64,000 nucleotides of DNA from Candidatus Avimonas narfae (GCA_904395335.1 CAJFNR010000025.1:1-64000), one strand, 5' to 3'. Numbered from the stretch's first letter, positions 33,283 to 42,100 are shown. Made by a program: numbers and translations. Notes: generated by a model not told the origin, from the sequence alone.

Positions 33283-34302
33283 ATGAACGAATATGCTCAG
33301 GCCGTCATGGGCTTGCCTGCCCCGCTCAGGGAAGTGCTGCAGAAAGTTCCCCGGGAAATTGGCGACAGGGTACAGGAAATCCGTCTGCGCCTGGAGGCGC
33401 CGGTAATGCTGTCCACCCCGCAGGGGGAGTGGTTCGTGACAAGAGAGGGACGGGTAACGCCGCGCGCGACAGAAGATACCCTTTTCTGTACCCGTACGCA
33501 GCTCTCGGATGCTTTTCAAATCCTATGCGATTTTTCTGTACATACCCATCAGCAGGAGCTGAGGCAGGGATACCTTGCTGTACGCGGTGGCTGTCGGGCA
33601 GGCGTGGCGGGGACTGCGGTGGTGGAAAACGACCGGATCCAATCCGTCCGTAGCATCACTTCCCTGTGTCTGCGGGTGGCCCGCCGGCATGACGGCTGCG
33701 CCAGGGAACTGGCCCGTTCCTTGGTGCATTCCGCTGCGGGCGGGAAAGCTTCCATGCTTTACAGCACGTTGATCTGCGGTGAACCCGCCAGCGGAAAGAC
33801 AAGCCTCCTGCGCGACCTGGCGCGGGGGCTTTCCTCCGGGGACTATGGTGAAATCCGGCGTGTAGCGGTGGTGGACGAGCGTGGGGAGCTGTCCGGTGCG
33901 GGCGAACTCCCGTTGTGTGATGTGCTGCGCGGCTGTCCCAAAGCGGAAGGAATCCAACAGGCGGTACGCTGCCTTTCCCCCGAGGTGGTGCTATTCGATG
34001 AGCTGGGTAGCCGGGAGGAGACGCAGGCGGTGCTGGCGGGCCTAAATGCGGGTGCCGCTGCCATAGCTACAGCTCACTGCCGGGACATCGGCTCCCTGCT
34101 GCGCCGCCCGCAGATCCGTATGGCCCTGGAAGAGGGGGCCTTTGAGAAGGTGGTATTGCTGCAGGGGCGCAGGCACCCGGGAGAAACTGCGCGGATTCTG
34201 TCTGCGGACGATGTCCTTCGGTGGAAAGACACCGATTCCGTTTCCGACGGGGGACTGGGGCGGCGCTTTTCCGTTCCCGCCGGATGGGGGAATCGGCCGT
34301 GA
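33283..34302 (+). CDS. spoIIIAA: Stage III sporulation protein AA (SpoIIIAA ATPase)
   Basis: A 339-residue secretion-type ATPase of the mother cell-forespore channel. Walker A is GEPASGKTSLLRDLA, Walker B is VVLFDELGS, and VAVVDERGELSG is also conserved. The N-terminal domain carries RVQEIRLRLEAPV and a QGYLAVRGGCRAGVAG segment. GGGAAAGG precedes ATG 33283; the frame extends to 33157 without a ribosome site. A CATACATA element at 33235-33242 resembles a sigma-E -10, as expected for this operon, but its -35 is poor. Confidence 0.95.
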   Translation: MNEYAQAVMGLPAPLREVLQKVPREIGDRVQEIRLRLEAPVMLSTPQGEWFVTREGRVTPRATEDTLFCTRTQLSDAFQILCDFSVHTHQQELRQGYLAVRGGCRAGVAGTAVVENDRIQSVRSITSLCLRVARRHDGCARELARSLVHSAAGGKASMLYSTLICGEPASGKTSLLRDLARGLSSGDYGEIRRVAVVDERGELSGAGELPLCDVLRGCPKAEGIQQAVRCLSPEVVLFDELGSREETQAVLAGLNAGAAAIATAHCRDIGSLLRRPQIRMALEEGAFEKVVLLQGRRHPGETARILSADDVLRWKDTDSVSDGGLGRRFSVPAGWGNRP

Positions 34303-34808
34303 TCCGCCTGTTGGGGTTGGTTCTGATTGCGTTGACAGGACTGGGAACGGGGGTGTATGCCTCCCTTTCCCTCCGGAAACGGGTGGAGCAATTGGAACTG
34401 TGCAGTCGTCTGATCCGATGGATGGAAACCCGTATCCGGTACGCAGCGGCCCCGGTAGGGGAGCTGATAAGGGAAGCAAAAAACGAGCCGGAATTTGACC
34501 GGCTCTCCTTTGTTGCGCAGACGGAAGCCCGTCTTTGCCGGGGAATGCCGCCTTCTTCCGCTTGGCAAAAAGCACTGGAGGAGGACAAAAGCGGATGGCT
34601 TTCCCCACAGGACAGGGAGTTGCTGGCAGGCTTTGGGGCGGGGCTGGGAACTACCGATGTGGAGGGACAGCAGCAGCACTGCCGGTATTTTGCCGAACGG
34701 CTGGAGGAGCAGCTACAGACAGCCAGAACCGAGGCGGCGGTAAAAGGACGGCTGTATATTTCCCTAGGAGTGATGGGCGGGGCGGGAATTTCCCTGCTGC
34801 TGATATAG
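34299..34808 (+). CDS. spoIIIAB: Stage III sporulation protein AB
   Basis: A 169-residue SpoIIIAB with an N-terminal membrane segment (IRLLGLVLIALTGLGTGVYA) and a C-terminal one (YISLGVMGGAGISLLLI). Between them is a helical domain with conserved LCSRLIRWMETRIRY and GLGTTDVEGQQQH, in the pattern of type II secretion F proteins. GTG 34299 overlaps the spoIIIAA stop (GTGA), with GGGGG just upstream. Frames starting at 34221 or 34284 are less likely. Confidence 0.93.
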   Translation: MIRLLGLVLIALTGLGTGVYASLSLRKRVEQLELCSRLIRWMETRIRYAAAPVGELIREAKNEPEFDRLSFVAQTEARLCRGMPPSSAWQKALEEDKSGWLSPQDRELLAGFGAGLGTTDVEGQQQHCRYFAERLEEQLQTARTEAAVKGRLYISLGVMGGAGISLLLI

Positions 34809-34842
34809 AAACCAGGATCGAAGAGAAAGGCGGGAAGCCGCG

Positions 34843-35037
34843 GTGGATGTGGATCTGATTTTTAAAATTGCCGCCATCGGCATCATTGTGGCGGTGCTCA
34901 ATCAGCTGCTGGTCCGGTCAGGGCGGGAGGAACAGGCGATGCTGACCACTCTGGCCGGTTTGATTGTGGTGCTGACCCTGCTGGTGGGAGAAATCGGCGA
35001 TTTGTTCAGCATGGTAAAATCCGTGTTCGGACTGTAA
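34843..35037 (+). CDS. spoIIIAC: Stage III sporulation protein AC
   Basis: A 64-residue two-helix membrane protein: DLIFKIAAIGIIVAVLNQLL and a second helix, TTLAGLIVVLTLLVGEIGDL. It is typical SpoIIIAC in length and sequence, and is thought to form channel parts with SpoIIIAD. GTG 34843 follows GAAAGGCGGG. Confidence 0.94.
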   Translation: MDVDLIFKIAAIGIIVAVLNQLLVRSGREEQAMLTTLAGLIVVLTLLVGEIGDLFSMVKSVFGL

Positions 35038-35074
35038 AGACGAGGAAAGAAAATCCGGAAGGGGGACGGATGCC

Positions 35075-35479
35075 ATGGAAATAGCGGCCATAGCCGGATT
35101 GACGGTGGCGGCGGCCTTTTTGGCAGTGGTCCTTCGCCAACACAAACCGGAATTTGCCCTGGCGGTGGGACTGATGGCGGGTATTGTGATTCTGGCCGTA
35201 TGTCTGCGCAAAGCGGCCCCGGCCCTGGGCAGCCTCAGCGATCTTCTGAACGCCGCTTCCCTTCCGGCGGAATACGGCGCCGCTTTATTTAAGGCGCTGG
35301 GGGTCTGTCTGTTGACCCAGCTGGCCTCCGACGCCTGTTCCGATGCGGGGGAAAAGGCGCTGGCGGCTAAGGCGGAGCTGGCAGGCAAGCTGGCTATGCT
35401 GCTTATCGCCCTGCCGCTGTTTGAAAAAGTGGCGGAAATGGCGGTTTCGCTGATGAACGGACAGGCGGTGAGCGGATGA
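35075..35479 (+). CDS. spoIIIAD: Stage III sporulation protein AD
   Basis: A 134-residue membrane protein with about four helices. The C-terminal half (LCLLTQLASDACSDAGEKAL-like, then KAELAGKLAMLLIALPLFEK) is the best conserved part of the family. It is a channel component. ATG 35075 follows AAGGGGGACGG, and the stop overlaps spoIIIAE by 4 nt. Confidence 0.94.
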   Translation: MEIAAIAGLTVAAAFLAVVLRQHKPEFALAVGLMAGIVILAVCLRKAAPALGSLSDLLNAASLPAEYGAALFKALGVCLLTQLASDACSDAGEKALAAKAELAGKLAMLLIALPLFEKVAEMAVSLMNGQAVSG

Positions 35480-36645
35480 AACGGGAAAAGGTGCTTTGGC
35501 TTCTCCGTTCCCTCCTGCTGATGATTATGCTGACGATGGTGATGTGTCTGCCGGCAGGTGCGGAAGGAGGGGCAGCGGAATGGGACGAGCTGTATCAGGA
35601 ACAGGCGGAGGCCAGCGGTGCCGGAGACCTGCCGGATAATCTGCCGGAGGAGACCCGCCAGCTGCTGGATCAGCTGGGGATCACCAGCATCGACGCGGAG
35701 GGATTTTCTTCCCTGGAACCGCAGGGGGTGTGGAAGGCGTTGGCGGAGCTGACGGGACAGGAGGCGTCGGGACCGCTCCGCTCAGTTGGCGTGGTGTTGG
35801 GGGTGGTGCTGCTCTGTGCTCTGATGGAGGGAATGAAGCAGACCCTGCGTGATCCGAGCGCCTCTCCGGTTTTTCAGGTGGTGTGTGTGTTGGCTGCCTG
35901 CGCGGCGTTGTTGGTTCCCCTTTCCTCCTGCGTGCAGGCGGTATGCCGGGCAGCGGAAAGCACCTCGGTGTTTATGGGCAGTTTTGTACCGGTGTACGCG
36001 GGAATTCTGGTAACCGCGGGGCATGCGGTGACGGCGGCTTCCTATCAAACGGTGGTACTCTTTGCGGCCGAGCTGATTACCCTGCTGGCGACCCATTTGT
36101 TGGTCCCCCTGCTTACGGTGTCCCTGGCTCTGGGGATGGCTGGTTCCTTGGATACGGGATTGCGGTTGGATTCCCTGAGTTCGGCGATCAACAAGGGGGC
36201 CGCTTGGCTGCTGGGAATCACCACGACCCTATTTGTAGGACTGCTGACCCTTCAGGGGATTGTCGGAGGGGCAGCGGATACCCTGTCCAGCCGGGCGCTT
36301 CGGTTTTCCCTCTCCAGTATGGTGCCGGTGGTGGGCGGCTCGCTTAGCGAAGCATTCAGCGCCGTGAAGGGCTGCCTGGGCCTGCTCAAATCCACTGTAG
36401 GCGGCTTTGGTATGCTGGCGACGGCTTTGATTGTGCTGCCGCCTCTTTTGCAGTGTGCTGTGTGGTCCCTGGGGCTCGCCTTGTGTACGGCGGCGGCAGA
36501 GCTTTTCGGTTTGGGACAGATCAGTGCCCTGCTCCGATCCGCTCAGGCGGTGGTCAAAACGCTGATTGCCGTGCTGGCCGCCTGTTCGCTTTTTATGATT
36601 GTGACCACTGCCGTCGTCACTGCGGCGGGAGGCGCCGCCGTATAG
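35476..36645 (+). CDS. spoIIIAE: Stage III sporulation protein AE
   Basis: A 389-residue protein with a signal-like first helix (9-30), an extracytoplasmic segment (to about 95) and six or more membrane helices. Conserved blocks include SFVPVYAGILVTAGH, DSLSSAINKGAAWLLGITTT and RFSLSSMVPVVGGSLSEAFS. It is the largest membrane subunit of the SpoIIIA-SpoIIQ channel. Confidence 0.95.
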   Translation: MKREKVLWLLRSLLLMIMLTMVMCLPAGAEGGAAEWDELYQEQAEASGAGDLPDNLPEETRQLLDQLGITSIDAEGFSSLEPQGVWKALAELTGQEASGPLRSVGVVLGVVLLCALMEGMKQTLRDPSASPVFQVVCVLAACAALLVPLSSCVQAVCRAAESTSVFMGSFVPVYAGILVTAGHAVTAASYQTVVLFAAELITLLATHLLVPLLTVSLALGMAGSLDTGLRLDSLSSAINKGAAWLLGITTTLFVGLLTLQGIVGGAADTLSSRALRFSLSSMVPVVGGSLSEAFSAVKGCLGLLKSTVGGFGMLATALIVLPPLLQCAVWSLGLALCTAAAELFGLGQISALLRSAQAVVKTLIAVLAACSLFMIVTTAVVTAAGGAAV

Positions 36646-36661
36646 AAAGGGGCAAGGGGAT

Positions 36662-37138
36662 ATGGATGCTGTAAAAGCGTGGGCCGCCGGCCTGTGCGCT
36701 GTTTCCATGGGCTGCGTTTTACTGAAAATGCTGGCTCCAAAAGGAGGAATGGGCAAGCTGATCCATCTGATCATCGCGGCGTTTTTTGTCTGCTGCTTTG
36801 CCGCTCCTCTGATGAAGCTGACCGCTTTGGAGGAGTGGGAGCTCCCGGAGCTTTCCTCCAGCACGCAGGCGCAGGCGCTGGAACAGACAGTGACACAGCA
36901 GCTGGAACGTCAGATCGACACGGCCCTAAGGGAAACCGCTAGAACCGTTCTTTCCAATTACGGGATCGAGATGACAAAAATCTCCGCGCAAACGGATACT
37001 TCCGAGGACGGCGGCATATACATTACCAGAATTACCCTTTATCTGGACAAACAAAATATTTCCCAGGCTGCAGCAGCCAAGCAAGTGATGGAACAACGGC
37101 TGGGAATGGAGGTGTTTGTGGAAGAATGGGACGGTTGA
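36662..37138 (+). CDS. spoIIIAF: Stage III sporulation protein AF
   Basis: A 158-residue protein with two N-terminal helices (about 5-22 and 32-55) and a soluble ring-building-motif domain facing the intermembrane space. Its end (QAAAAKQVMEQRLGMEVFVE) is typical. It is one of the ring-forming subunits related to type III secretion proteins. Confidence 0.92.
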   Translation: MDAVKAWAAGLCAVSMGCVLLKMLAPKGGMGKLIHLIIAAFFVCCFAAPLMKLTALEEWELPELSSSTQAQALEQTVTQQLERQIDTALRETARTVLSNYGIEMTKISAQTDTSEDGGIYITRITLYLDKQNISQAAAAKQVMEQRLGMEVFVEEWDG

Positions 37139-37162
37139 AGGAAGAAAGAGTGGTGAAGCCTT

Positions 37163-37732
37163 ATGGAAAAGGAAGCGGGCTGGAAACGGGCGGCGGAGCT
37201 TCTGAAAGGGGGAAAGGGCCAGAAATTCCTGGTGGTAGCCGGCTTGGCCGGTATGGCGCTGATCCTGGTATCCCAGTTCTGGCCGGAACAGGAAACGGTA
37301 CAGGAATCCCCGGATAAAACCGCATCCTCCGTGACGGCGGAGCAGTATGTGGAACAGACGGAAAAGCGCCTGAGCGAACTGATCGGGCATATTGCCGGCG
37401 CGGGGGAGTGCCAGGTGATGGTGACCTTGGAAAACGGCGTGGAGTATGTCTATGCCAGCGAGCAGAAAATCAACAGCGACCGGGTGGAGGATACTGGGAC
37501 CGATTCCAGCAAGCTGTCGGAAAAGGAGGATTCGGAACAATCCGTCATCATGGTGGAAACGGAAAACGGAAAAGAGGGGCTTTTGGTCACAGAACTGCAA
37601 CCCACGGTCCGCGGTGTAGTGGTGGTCTGTGAGGGGGGCGGTGAGGAAGAGGTGGCACAGCGTATTGTCTCCGCCGTGACAACGGCCCTGAACATATCTT
37701 CCAAACGGGTATGCGTATCCCCGGCGGGATAA
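37163..37732 (+). CDS. spoIIIAG: Stage III sporulation protein AG
   Basis: A 189-residue protein with a cytoplasmic basic segment, a membrane helix (FLVVAGLAGMALILVSQF) and a ring-building domain with TEKRLSELIGHIAGAGECQV and GVVVVCEGGGEEEVAQRIV. In Bacillus SpoIIIAG forms the large ring of the channel. ATG 37163 lies 24 nt after spoIIIAF. Confidence 0.94.
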   Translation: MEKEAGWKRAAELLKGGKGQKFLVVAGLAGMALILVSQFWPEQETVQESPDKTASSVTAEQYVEQTEKRLSELIGHIAGAGECQVMVTLENGVEYVYASEQKINSDRVEDTGTDSSKLSEKEDSEQSVIMVETENGKEGLLVTELQPTVRGVVVVCEGGGEEEVAQRIVSAVTTALNISSKRVCVSPAG

Positions 37733-37769
37733 AGAATGCAGCAGCACAACGATTATTAGGAAGGATGGA

Positions 37770-38363
37770 TTGTCGGTGAGCAGTATCTTCGGAAAAAAGC
37801 AGGCCGTTTTGGCGGTACTGGTGGCAGCACTGGGAGTGGCGGTATATCTCAACTATTATTTTTCGGTTCAGCAGCCGGACGTGCTGGAGGCCGGTGCGGA
37901 TACGACCACCACCACCGCCTCCGAAGCGGATGACGGAAAAAATCTGGGAGATGCCCAATATGTCAACAACCCCTCCACCACGCCTTCGGAGACGGAAGCA
38001 ACCGAACCCGCCGGGGACGATTATTTTGCCCAGGCGCGGCAAAGCCGGGAAGAAGCCCGGGAGGAGGCGCTGGATATTGTGAAGGACGCGATGAACGACG
38101 TTAAGGGAGACGAGGCTTCCCGTCAGGCGGCGCTGGAAAAGGCCGCCGCCATTGCCTCCGCTGTGGAGAAGGAAAACGCCATCGAAAGCCTGGTAAAGGC
38201 CAAAGGCTTTGATGACTGCGTGGCCTATTTGACCGAAGGGGAGTGCCAGCTGGTGGTTAAGGCGGAGAGCCTGCAGCCACAGGAAGCGGTCCAGATTACG
38301 GAGATCGTCACCACACAAACCGGCATTGCCGCCTCTCACATTCAGATTGTCCCGGTGAAATGA
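37770..38363 (+). CDS. spoIIIAH: Stage III sporulation protein AH
   Basis: A 197-residue protein with a single N-terminal helix (QAVLAVLVAALGVAVYLNYY), a disordered Thr/Glu-rich linker and a C-terminal YscJ-like domain with KGFDDCVAYLTEGECQLVVK. It spans the septum by binding SpoIIQ from the forespore. TTG 37770 or GTG 37776 is the start, following AGGAAGGA. Last gene of the operon. Confidence 0.93.
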   Translation: MSVSSIFGKKQAVLAVLVAALGVAVYLNYYFSVQQPDVLEAGADTTTTTASEADDGKNLGDAQYVNNPSTTPSETEATEPAGDDYFAQARQSREEAREEALDIVKDAMNDVKGDEASRQAALEKAAAIASAVEKENAIESLVKAKGFDDCVAYLTEGECQLVVKAESLQPQEAVQITEIVTTQTGIAASHIQIVPVK

Positions 38364-38373
38364 GAAAAAGTGG

Positions 38374-38402
38374 TTGCTCCGCTTCCGTTTTGTTGGTATA
38401 AT
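38374..38402 (+). promoter_or_regulatory. Sigma-A-type extended -10 promoter upstream of yqhY
   Basis: TTGCTC (38374-38379), 17 bp, TATAAT (38397-38402), with TGG directly before the -10 (extended -10). It starts just 10 nt after spoIIIAH ends. Confidence 0.78.
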
Positions 38403-38702
38403 AGGCCTAGGGTTTTATAGATACAGGGGAAAAAGGAACCCAGGCCCGAAGGCTTTTCGCCAATCGGAGGGGCTTTTTGCGGCAGGGCCGGTCTTCAGTG
38501 AGGCGAGTGAAACAGGATTCGCTTTTCCTGTTGACGGCGATAGGAGCCGCCCCTTTCCGCTCCTTGCTTCCCATTGAGAGGGATGGCTTTTGGGGATTCC
38601 CAATTTTGTGGGGGGCGGGTATGTCTCCCCTTCATTTATGGCAGACTAAGGAAAAGGATACCGGCCGTGCTGCTGCGGGCCGGACGATAAGGAGGCCGTT
38701 AC
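38403..38702 (+). other. 300-nt structured leader before yqhY, unassigned
   Basis: The stretch between the promoter and yqhY has no supported ORF. Several hairpins can be drawn: GGCCC/GGGCC bracketing about 38431-38486, AACAGGA/TCCTGTT at 38511-38531, CGGC/GCCG at about 38535-38550, and CCGGCC/GGCCGG at 38661-38683 directly before the AAGGAGG ribosome site. No known riboswitch class was recognised and no terminator with a U tract is seen. Confidence 0.5.
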
Positions 38703-39062
38703 ATGGAAGAAAAAGAATTTCGTCGTACGGATGGGAGCTGCGTAATTTCGGAGGAGGTTATCTCTTCCATTGCCAGTGCTGCTGCCGTGGAGGTTCCAGG
38801 GGTGGCCGGCATGGCGCAGCGCCCGGCGGATATCCGCGGCATTATCGGTTCGGCGGCGGCCCGGGCGGTGCGGGTGCTCAACAACGACAGCGAGACCGTT
38901 TTGGATGTATATATTAATCTGAAGCAGGGCGCCCGGATTCCGGATGTGGCTGGCGAGGTGCAGCGAAGCGTGAAGGTGGCTGTGCAGTCCATGACCGGCA
39001 AGCCGGTAACCAAGGTAAATGTGCATGTGGTGGGCCTCAGTCTGGAAGACGATAAGGCGTAA
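38703..39062 (+). CDS. yqhY: Asp23/Gls24 family protein (YqhY)
   Basis: A 119-residue Asp23/Gls24 protein. The order VISEEVISSIASAAAVEVPGV, followed by DVYINLKQGARIPDVAGEVQ and VKVAVQSMTG, is diagnostic. In Bacillus YqhY is linked to acetyl-CoA carboxylase activity control, and accBC lie upstream there. Here accBC are absent and a long leader takes their place. AAGGAGG precedes the ATG. Confidence 0.93.
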   Translation: MEEKEFRRTDGSCVISEEVISSIASAAAVEVPGVAGMAQRPADIRGIIGSAAARAVRVLNNDSETVLDVYINLKQGARIPDVAGEVQRSVKVAVQSMTGKPVTKVNVHVVGLSLEDDKA

Positions 39063-39184
39063 CCACTCCATCGGAGACAGGAAAAGGCGCGCCCTCCGCC
39101 GGTCAGCGGAGGGTTTCTTTCCTTGTCAGGCGAACCTTTACATCGGAGATAGGAAAAACGGACGTGAAATAGCGGAAAGGCTTG

Positions 39185-39607
39185 ATGCAGATGACGCGGC
39201 ATGAATCGAGAGAATTGGCGTTTATCCTCCTGTTCGAAAAGAGCTTTCAGGATGCCCCTGTGAAGGAAATCCTTCTCAGCGCGGGGGAGGCTCGGGATGT
39301 GGAGGAAAACGCCTTTGCTCTGTCTTTGGCGGAGGGGACAGAGCAGCACTGGGAAGAGATTGACGGGGAGATATCATCCTGTTCCCACAAATGGAGCAAA
39401 AACCGCATATCCCGTGTGGCGCTGTCCATCATGCGCCTGGCGGTATACGAAATGAAGTATCAGGACGAAATCCCGGTCAGCGTGTCTATCAACGAGGCGG
39501 TGGAGCTGGCCAAAACCTACGGCGGCGATGACGACCCTTCCTTTGTCAACGGCGTGCTGGGCGGAATCGCCCGGAAAATGGAGCCCGCCGCGGTGGAGGG
39601 GAAATAG
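39185..39607 (+). CDS. nusB: Transcription antitermination factor NusB
   Basis: A 140-residue all-helical NusB, which binds boxA RNA with NusE for rRNA antitermination. Family segments RHESRELAFILLFEKSF, WSKNRISRVALSIMRLAVYE and SVSINEAVELAKTYGGDD precede PSFVNGVLGGI. ATG 39185 or 39191 follows GAAAGG. The nusB stop lies 1 nt before the next start, indicating coupling. Confidence 0.94.
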   Translation: MQMTRHESRELAFILLFEKSFQDAPVKEILLSAGEARDVEENAFALSLAEGTEQHWEEIDGEISSCSHKWSKNRISRVALSIMRLAVYEMKYQDEIPVSVSINEAVELAKTYGGDDDPSFVNGVLGGIARKMEPAAVEGK

Positions 39608-39608
39608 C

Positions 39609-40565
39609 GTGGCCGGCATCCTGGGGCTGGATACCAGCAACTATACCACCTCCGCTGCTGTTTATGATACGAAAGAGCGGCGTTTGTATGGTGAAAAAAA
39701 GCTTTTGCCCGTTAAAGAGGGAGAGCTGGGTTTGCGTCAAAGCGACGCGGTTTTCCATCATGTCCGCCAGCTGCCGGAAAGGATCAAAAGGCTGAGGGAA
39801 CAATATGAAGGACCGCTTCACGCGGTGGCTGCCTCGGATCGCCCCCGGCAGACGCAGGGCTCCTATATGCCTTGCTTCCTGGCGGGATGGGGGCTGGCGG
39901 AGGAGCTGGCAGAGGTCCTCAGGATCCCTCTTTACCGCTTCACCCACCAGCAGGGGCATGTGGCGGCGGCCGCTTTTGGGTCGGGACATGCCGAGCTGCT
40001 GGCCGGGGCCTTTCTGGCTTTTCATGTCTCCGGCGGAACCACCGACGCCTTGCTGATCCGTCCCGATGCGGATGAGGTAATCGTATGCGGGGAAGCGGCT
40101 TCTTCCCTGGACTTGAAGGCGGGACAGCTTATCGACCGGGTGGGGCGTCTGCTGGGGCTTCCTTTTCCGGCAGGCCCTGCTCTGGACCAGCTGGCCGGTG
40201 GGTCCGCCGAGGGGGACAAGCTGCCCCGTCCTTCCCTGAAAGGAGCCAACTGCAGCCTATCCGGCGTGGAGAATCAATGCCGCACCCTGCTGCAAAAGGG
40301 AGAAGAGCCGGAAAAAATCGCCCGGTTCTGTCTTTTAAGCATTGCGGCGGCCTTGGAAGGAATGATCCAGGCGCTTCAGGAACAATACGGAAAGCTGCCG
40401 CTGGTGTATGCGGGGGGCGTGATGTCCAATACGTTGCTACGGCAGCGTCTTGCATCCCGATTTGGGGGATGGTTCGCCCCGCCGGAGCTGTCAGCGGACA
40501 ACGCCTGCGGTATTGCGCTGCTTGGTGCCGTAAAGGAGGAGGGCTTGTCATGCCTGCTCGCGTGA
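39609..40565 (+). CDS. TsaD/Kae1-like (Gcp paralogue) metalloprotein
   Basis: A 318-residue ASKHA-fold protein starting GTG 39609 and reading MAGILGLDTSNYTTSAAVYD. It carries the metal-binding HQQGH motif, HVSGGTTDALLI, LDLKAGQLIDRVGRLLGLPFPAG and YAGGVMSNTLLRQRL, so it looks like a TsaD (O-sialoglycoprotein endopeptidase) relative. It is probably the divergent paralogue found in clostridial nusB-xseA loci rather than the tRNA t6A enzyme, because the neighbouring tsaB/tsaE genes are absent. Its function is unassigned. It overlaps xseA by 16 nt. Confidence 0.8.
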   Translation: MAGILGLDTSNYTTSAAVYDTKERRLYGEKKLLPVKEGELGLRQSDAVFHHVRQLPERIKRLREQYEGPLHAVAASDRPRQTQGSYMPCFLAGWGLAEELAEVLRIPLYRFTHQQGHVAAAAFGSGHAELLAGAFLAFHVSGGTTDALLIRPDADEVIVCGEAASSLDLKAGQLIDRVGRLLGLPFPAGPALDQLAGGSAEGDKLPRPSLKGANCSLSGVENQCRTLLQKGEEPEKIARFCLLSIAAALEGMIQALQEQYGKLPLVYAGGVMSNTLLRQRLASRFGGWFAPPELSADNACGIALLGAVKEEGLSCLLA

Positions 40566-41791
40566 TTACAGTCAGCCAGCTGAACCGGTATGTGCGTTCC
40601 CTGCTGGAGGGAGACCAGAACCTGCTGTCGGTGTACATCAGCGGCGAAATTTCCAACTTCACCAATCACTACAAGTCGGGCCATTTTTACCTGTCGCTGA
40701 AGGACGAGGGGGCAGTGGTCAAGGCGGTCATGTTCCGCGCCTATGCCCAAAAGCTGAAATTTCAGCCGGAAAATGGTATGAAGGTGATTGTGCGCGCCCG
40801 GGTCTCCCTTTATGAAAAGGACGGCGCGTTTCAAATCTATATCGAAGAAATGCAGCCCGACGGCGTGGGGGCTCTGCAGATCGCCTATGAGCAGCTCAAG
40901 GCCCGTCTGGCGGCGGAGGGGCTTTTCGACGAGAAGCGGAAACGTCCGCTGCCCCGTTATCCTTCCCGGGTGGGGGTCATCACATCGCCCACCGGGGCGG
41001 CCGTGCGGGATATTCTCAATGTGCTGGGCCGCCGCTTTCCCTTGGCGCAGGTGGTATTTGTTCCGGTGCTGGTGCAGGGGGAGGGAGCGCCGCCCCAGCT
41101 AATCGCTGCCCTGGCGGAACTCAACCGGCGGCGTGCCGCCGATGTGATCATCATCGGACGCGGCGGCGGTTCCATCGAAGAACTGTGGGCCTTCAACGAC
41201 GAAGGGGTGGCCCGGGCGGTGGCGGCCTCCGCTATCCCGGTGATCTCCGCCGTGGGACACGAAACGGATTTTACCATTTGCGACTTCGCAGCGGATCTGC
41301 GGGCACCGACCCCCTCGGCGGCGGCGGAACTGGCGGTTCCCTCCTCTGCCGAGTTGTTGGTGCGGCTGGAACAAATGAAAACGGCCGCCCTGCGTTCCGT
41401 GCGGCATTGTTGGGATACCTCTGAAAAGCGGCTGCAGGCGCTCCGGGAAAAACGGTGCCTGGCCACGCCTCTTTTTTATGTGGAGGAGCAGTCTATGCGG
41501 CTGGATTACCTGGTGCGCTCCTTTGCGGCGGCGGCACGGGTGCCGCTGACGGCGGCGGACCGCCGTCTGGCCCAGACGGGCGGAAAGCTGGACGCTCTCA
41601 GTCCGCTGAAGGTGCTTTCCCGCGGCTACGCCATCGGTTACCGGGGAAATGAGGTGCTCAAGCGTGCGTCTGACGCGCGGGAGGGGGAGCAGCTGGCACT
41701 GCGCTATGCCGACGGACAGGTGGAATGCCGGGTGGATCGTGTTACCCTGAGCCCCACGCAGGAAAATCAAAGCGAACCGGAGGACCGGTAA
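40550..41791 (+). CDS. xseA: Exodeoxyribonuclease VII large subunit
   Basis: A 413-residue ExoVII large subunit. An N-terminal OB fold (ISGEISNFTNHYKSGHFYLSL) leads to the catalytic core with SPTGAAVRDI, IGRGGGSIEELWAFNDE and SAVGHETDFTI, then a long coiled coil and the C-terminal LSRGYAIG segment. ATG 40550 follows AAAGGAGGA. The same frame runs open to 40085, but that part overlaps the coding frame of the preceding gene and has no ribosome site. Confidence 0.95.
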   Translation: MPARVITVSQLNRYVRSLLEGDQNLLSVYISGEISNFTNHYKSGHFYLSLKDEGAVVKAVMFRAYAQKLKFQPENGMKVIVRARVSLYEKDGAFQIYIEEMQPDGVGALQIAYEQLKARLAAEGLFDEKRKRPLPRYPSRVGVITSPTGAAVRDILNVLGRRFPLAQVVFVPVLVQGEGAPPQLIAALAELNRRRAADVIIIGRGGGSIEELWAFNDEGVARAVAASAIPVISAVGHETDFTICDFAADLRAPTPSAAAELAVPSSAELLVRLEQMKTAALRSVRHCWDTSEKRLQALREKRCLATPLFYVEEQSMRLDYLVRSFAAAARVPLTAADRRLAQTGGKLDALSPLKVLSRGYAIGYRGNEVLKRASDAREGEQLALRYADGQVECRVDRVTLSPTQENQSEPEDR

Positions 41792-41809
41792 AGGAAGGAT
41801 GAAGGCACC

Positions 41810-42100
41810 GTGGCAACGGAATGGACGTTTGAAAAGGCGATGACGCGACTGGAACAGATCGTGGCCGCGTTGGAAAGTGGGCGGTGTACCCTGGACGATT
41901 CCCTCAAGCTGTTTGAAGAGGGGACCCGTCTGACCGCATATTGCAGCCGTCTTTTAAAAAATGCAGAACAGAAAATCCTCAAGCTAACCGCTCCAGATTC
42001 CGGAGCGGCGGATTCTTCCGGAGGAGCGGAAACATCCGAAGAGGAAAAAGGAGAGGAAAAGGAAGAAAGGGGCGAAGCGGATGGCACCGTCCTTATATGA
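41810..42100 (+). CDS. xseB: Exodeoxyribonuclease VII small subunit
   Basis: A 96-residue small subunit. The first 65 residues (FEKAMTRLEQIVAALESG, then LDDSLKLFEEGTRL) are the whole conserved family core. A further 30 residues of Ser/Glu-rich sequence are added at the C-terminus. GTG 41810 follows AAGGAAGGA. It overlaps ispA by 20 nt. Confidence 0.92.
   Translation: MATEWTFEKAMTRLEQIVAALESGRCTLDDSLKLFEEGTRLTAYCSRLLKNAEQKILKLTAPDSGAADSSGGAETSEEEKGEEKEERGEADGTVLI

Noticed and set aside
40085-40549. N-terminal extension of xseA
   Set aside because: The frame is open through the TsaD-like gene by chance; the family start and AAAGGAGGA ribosome site are at 40550.
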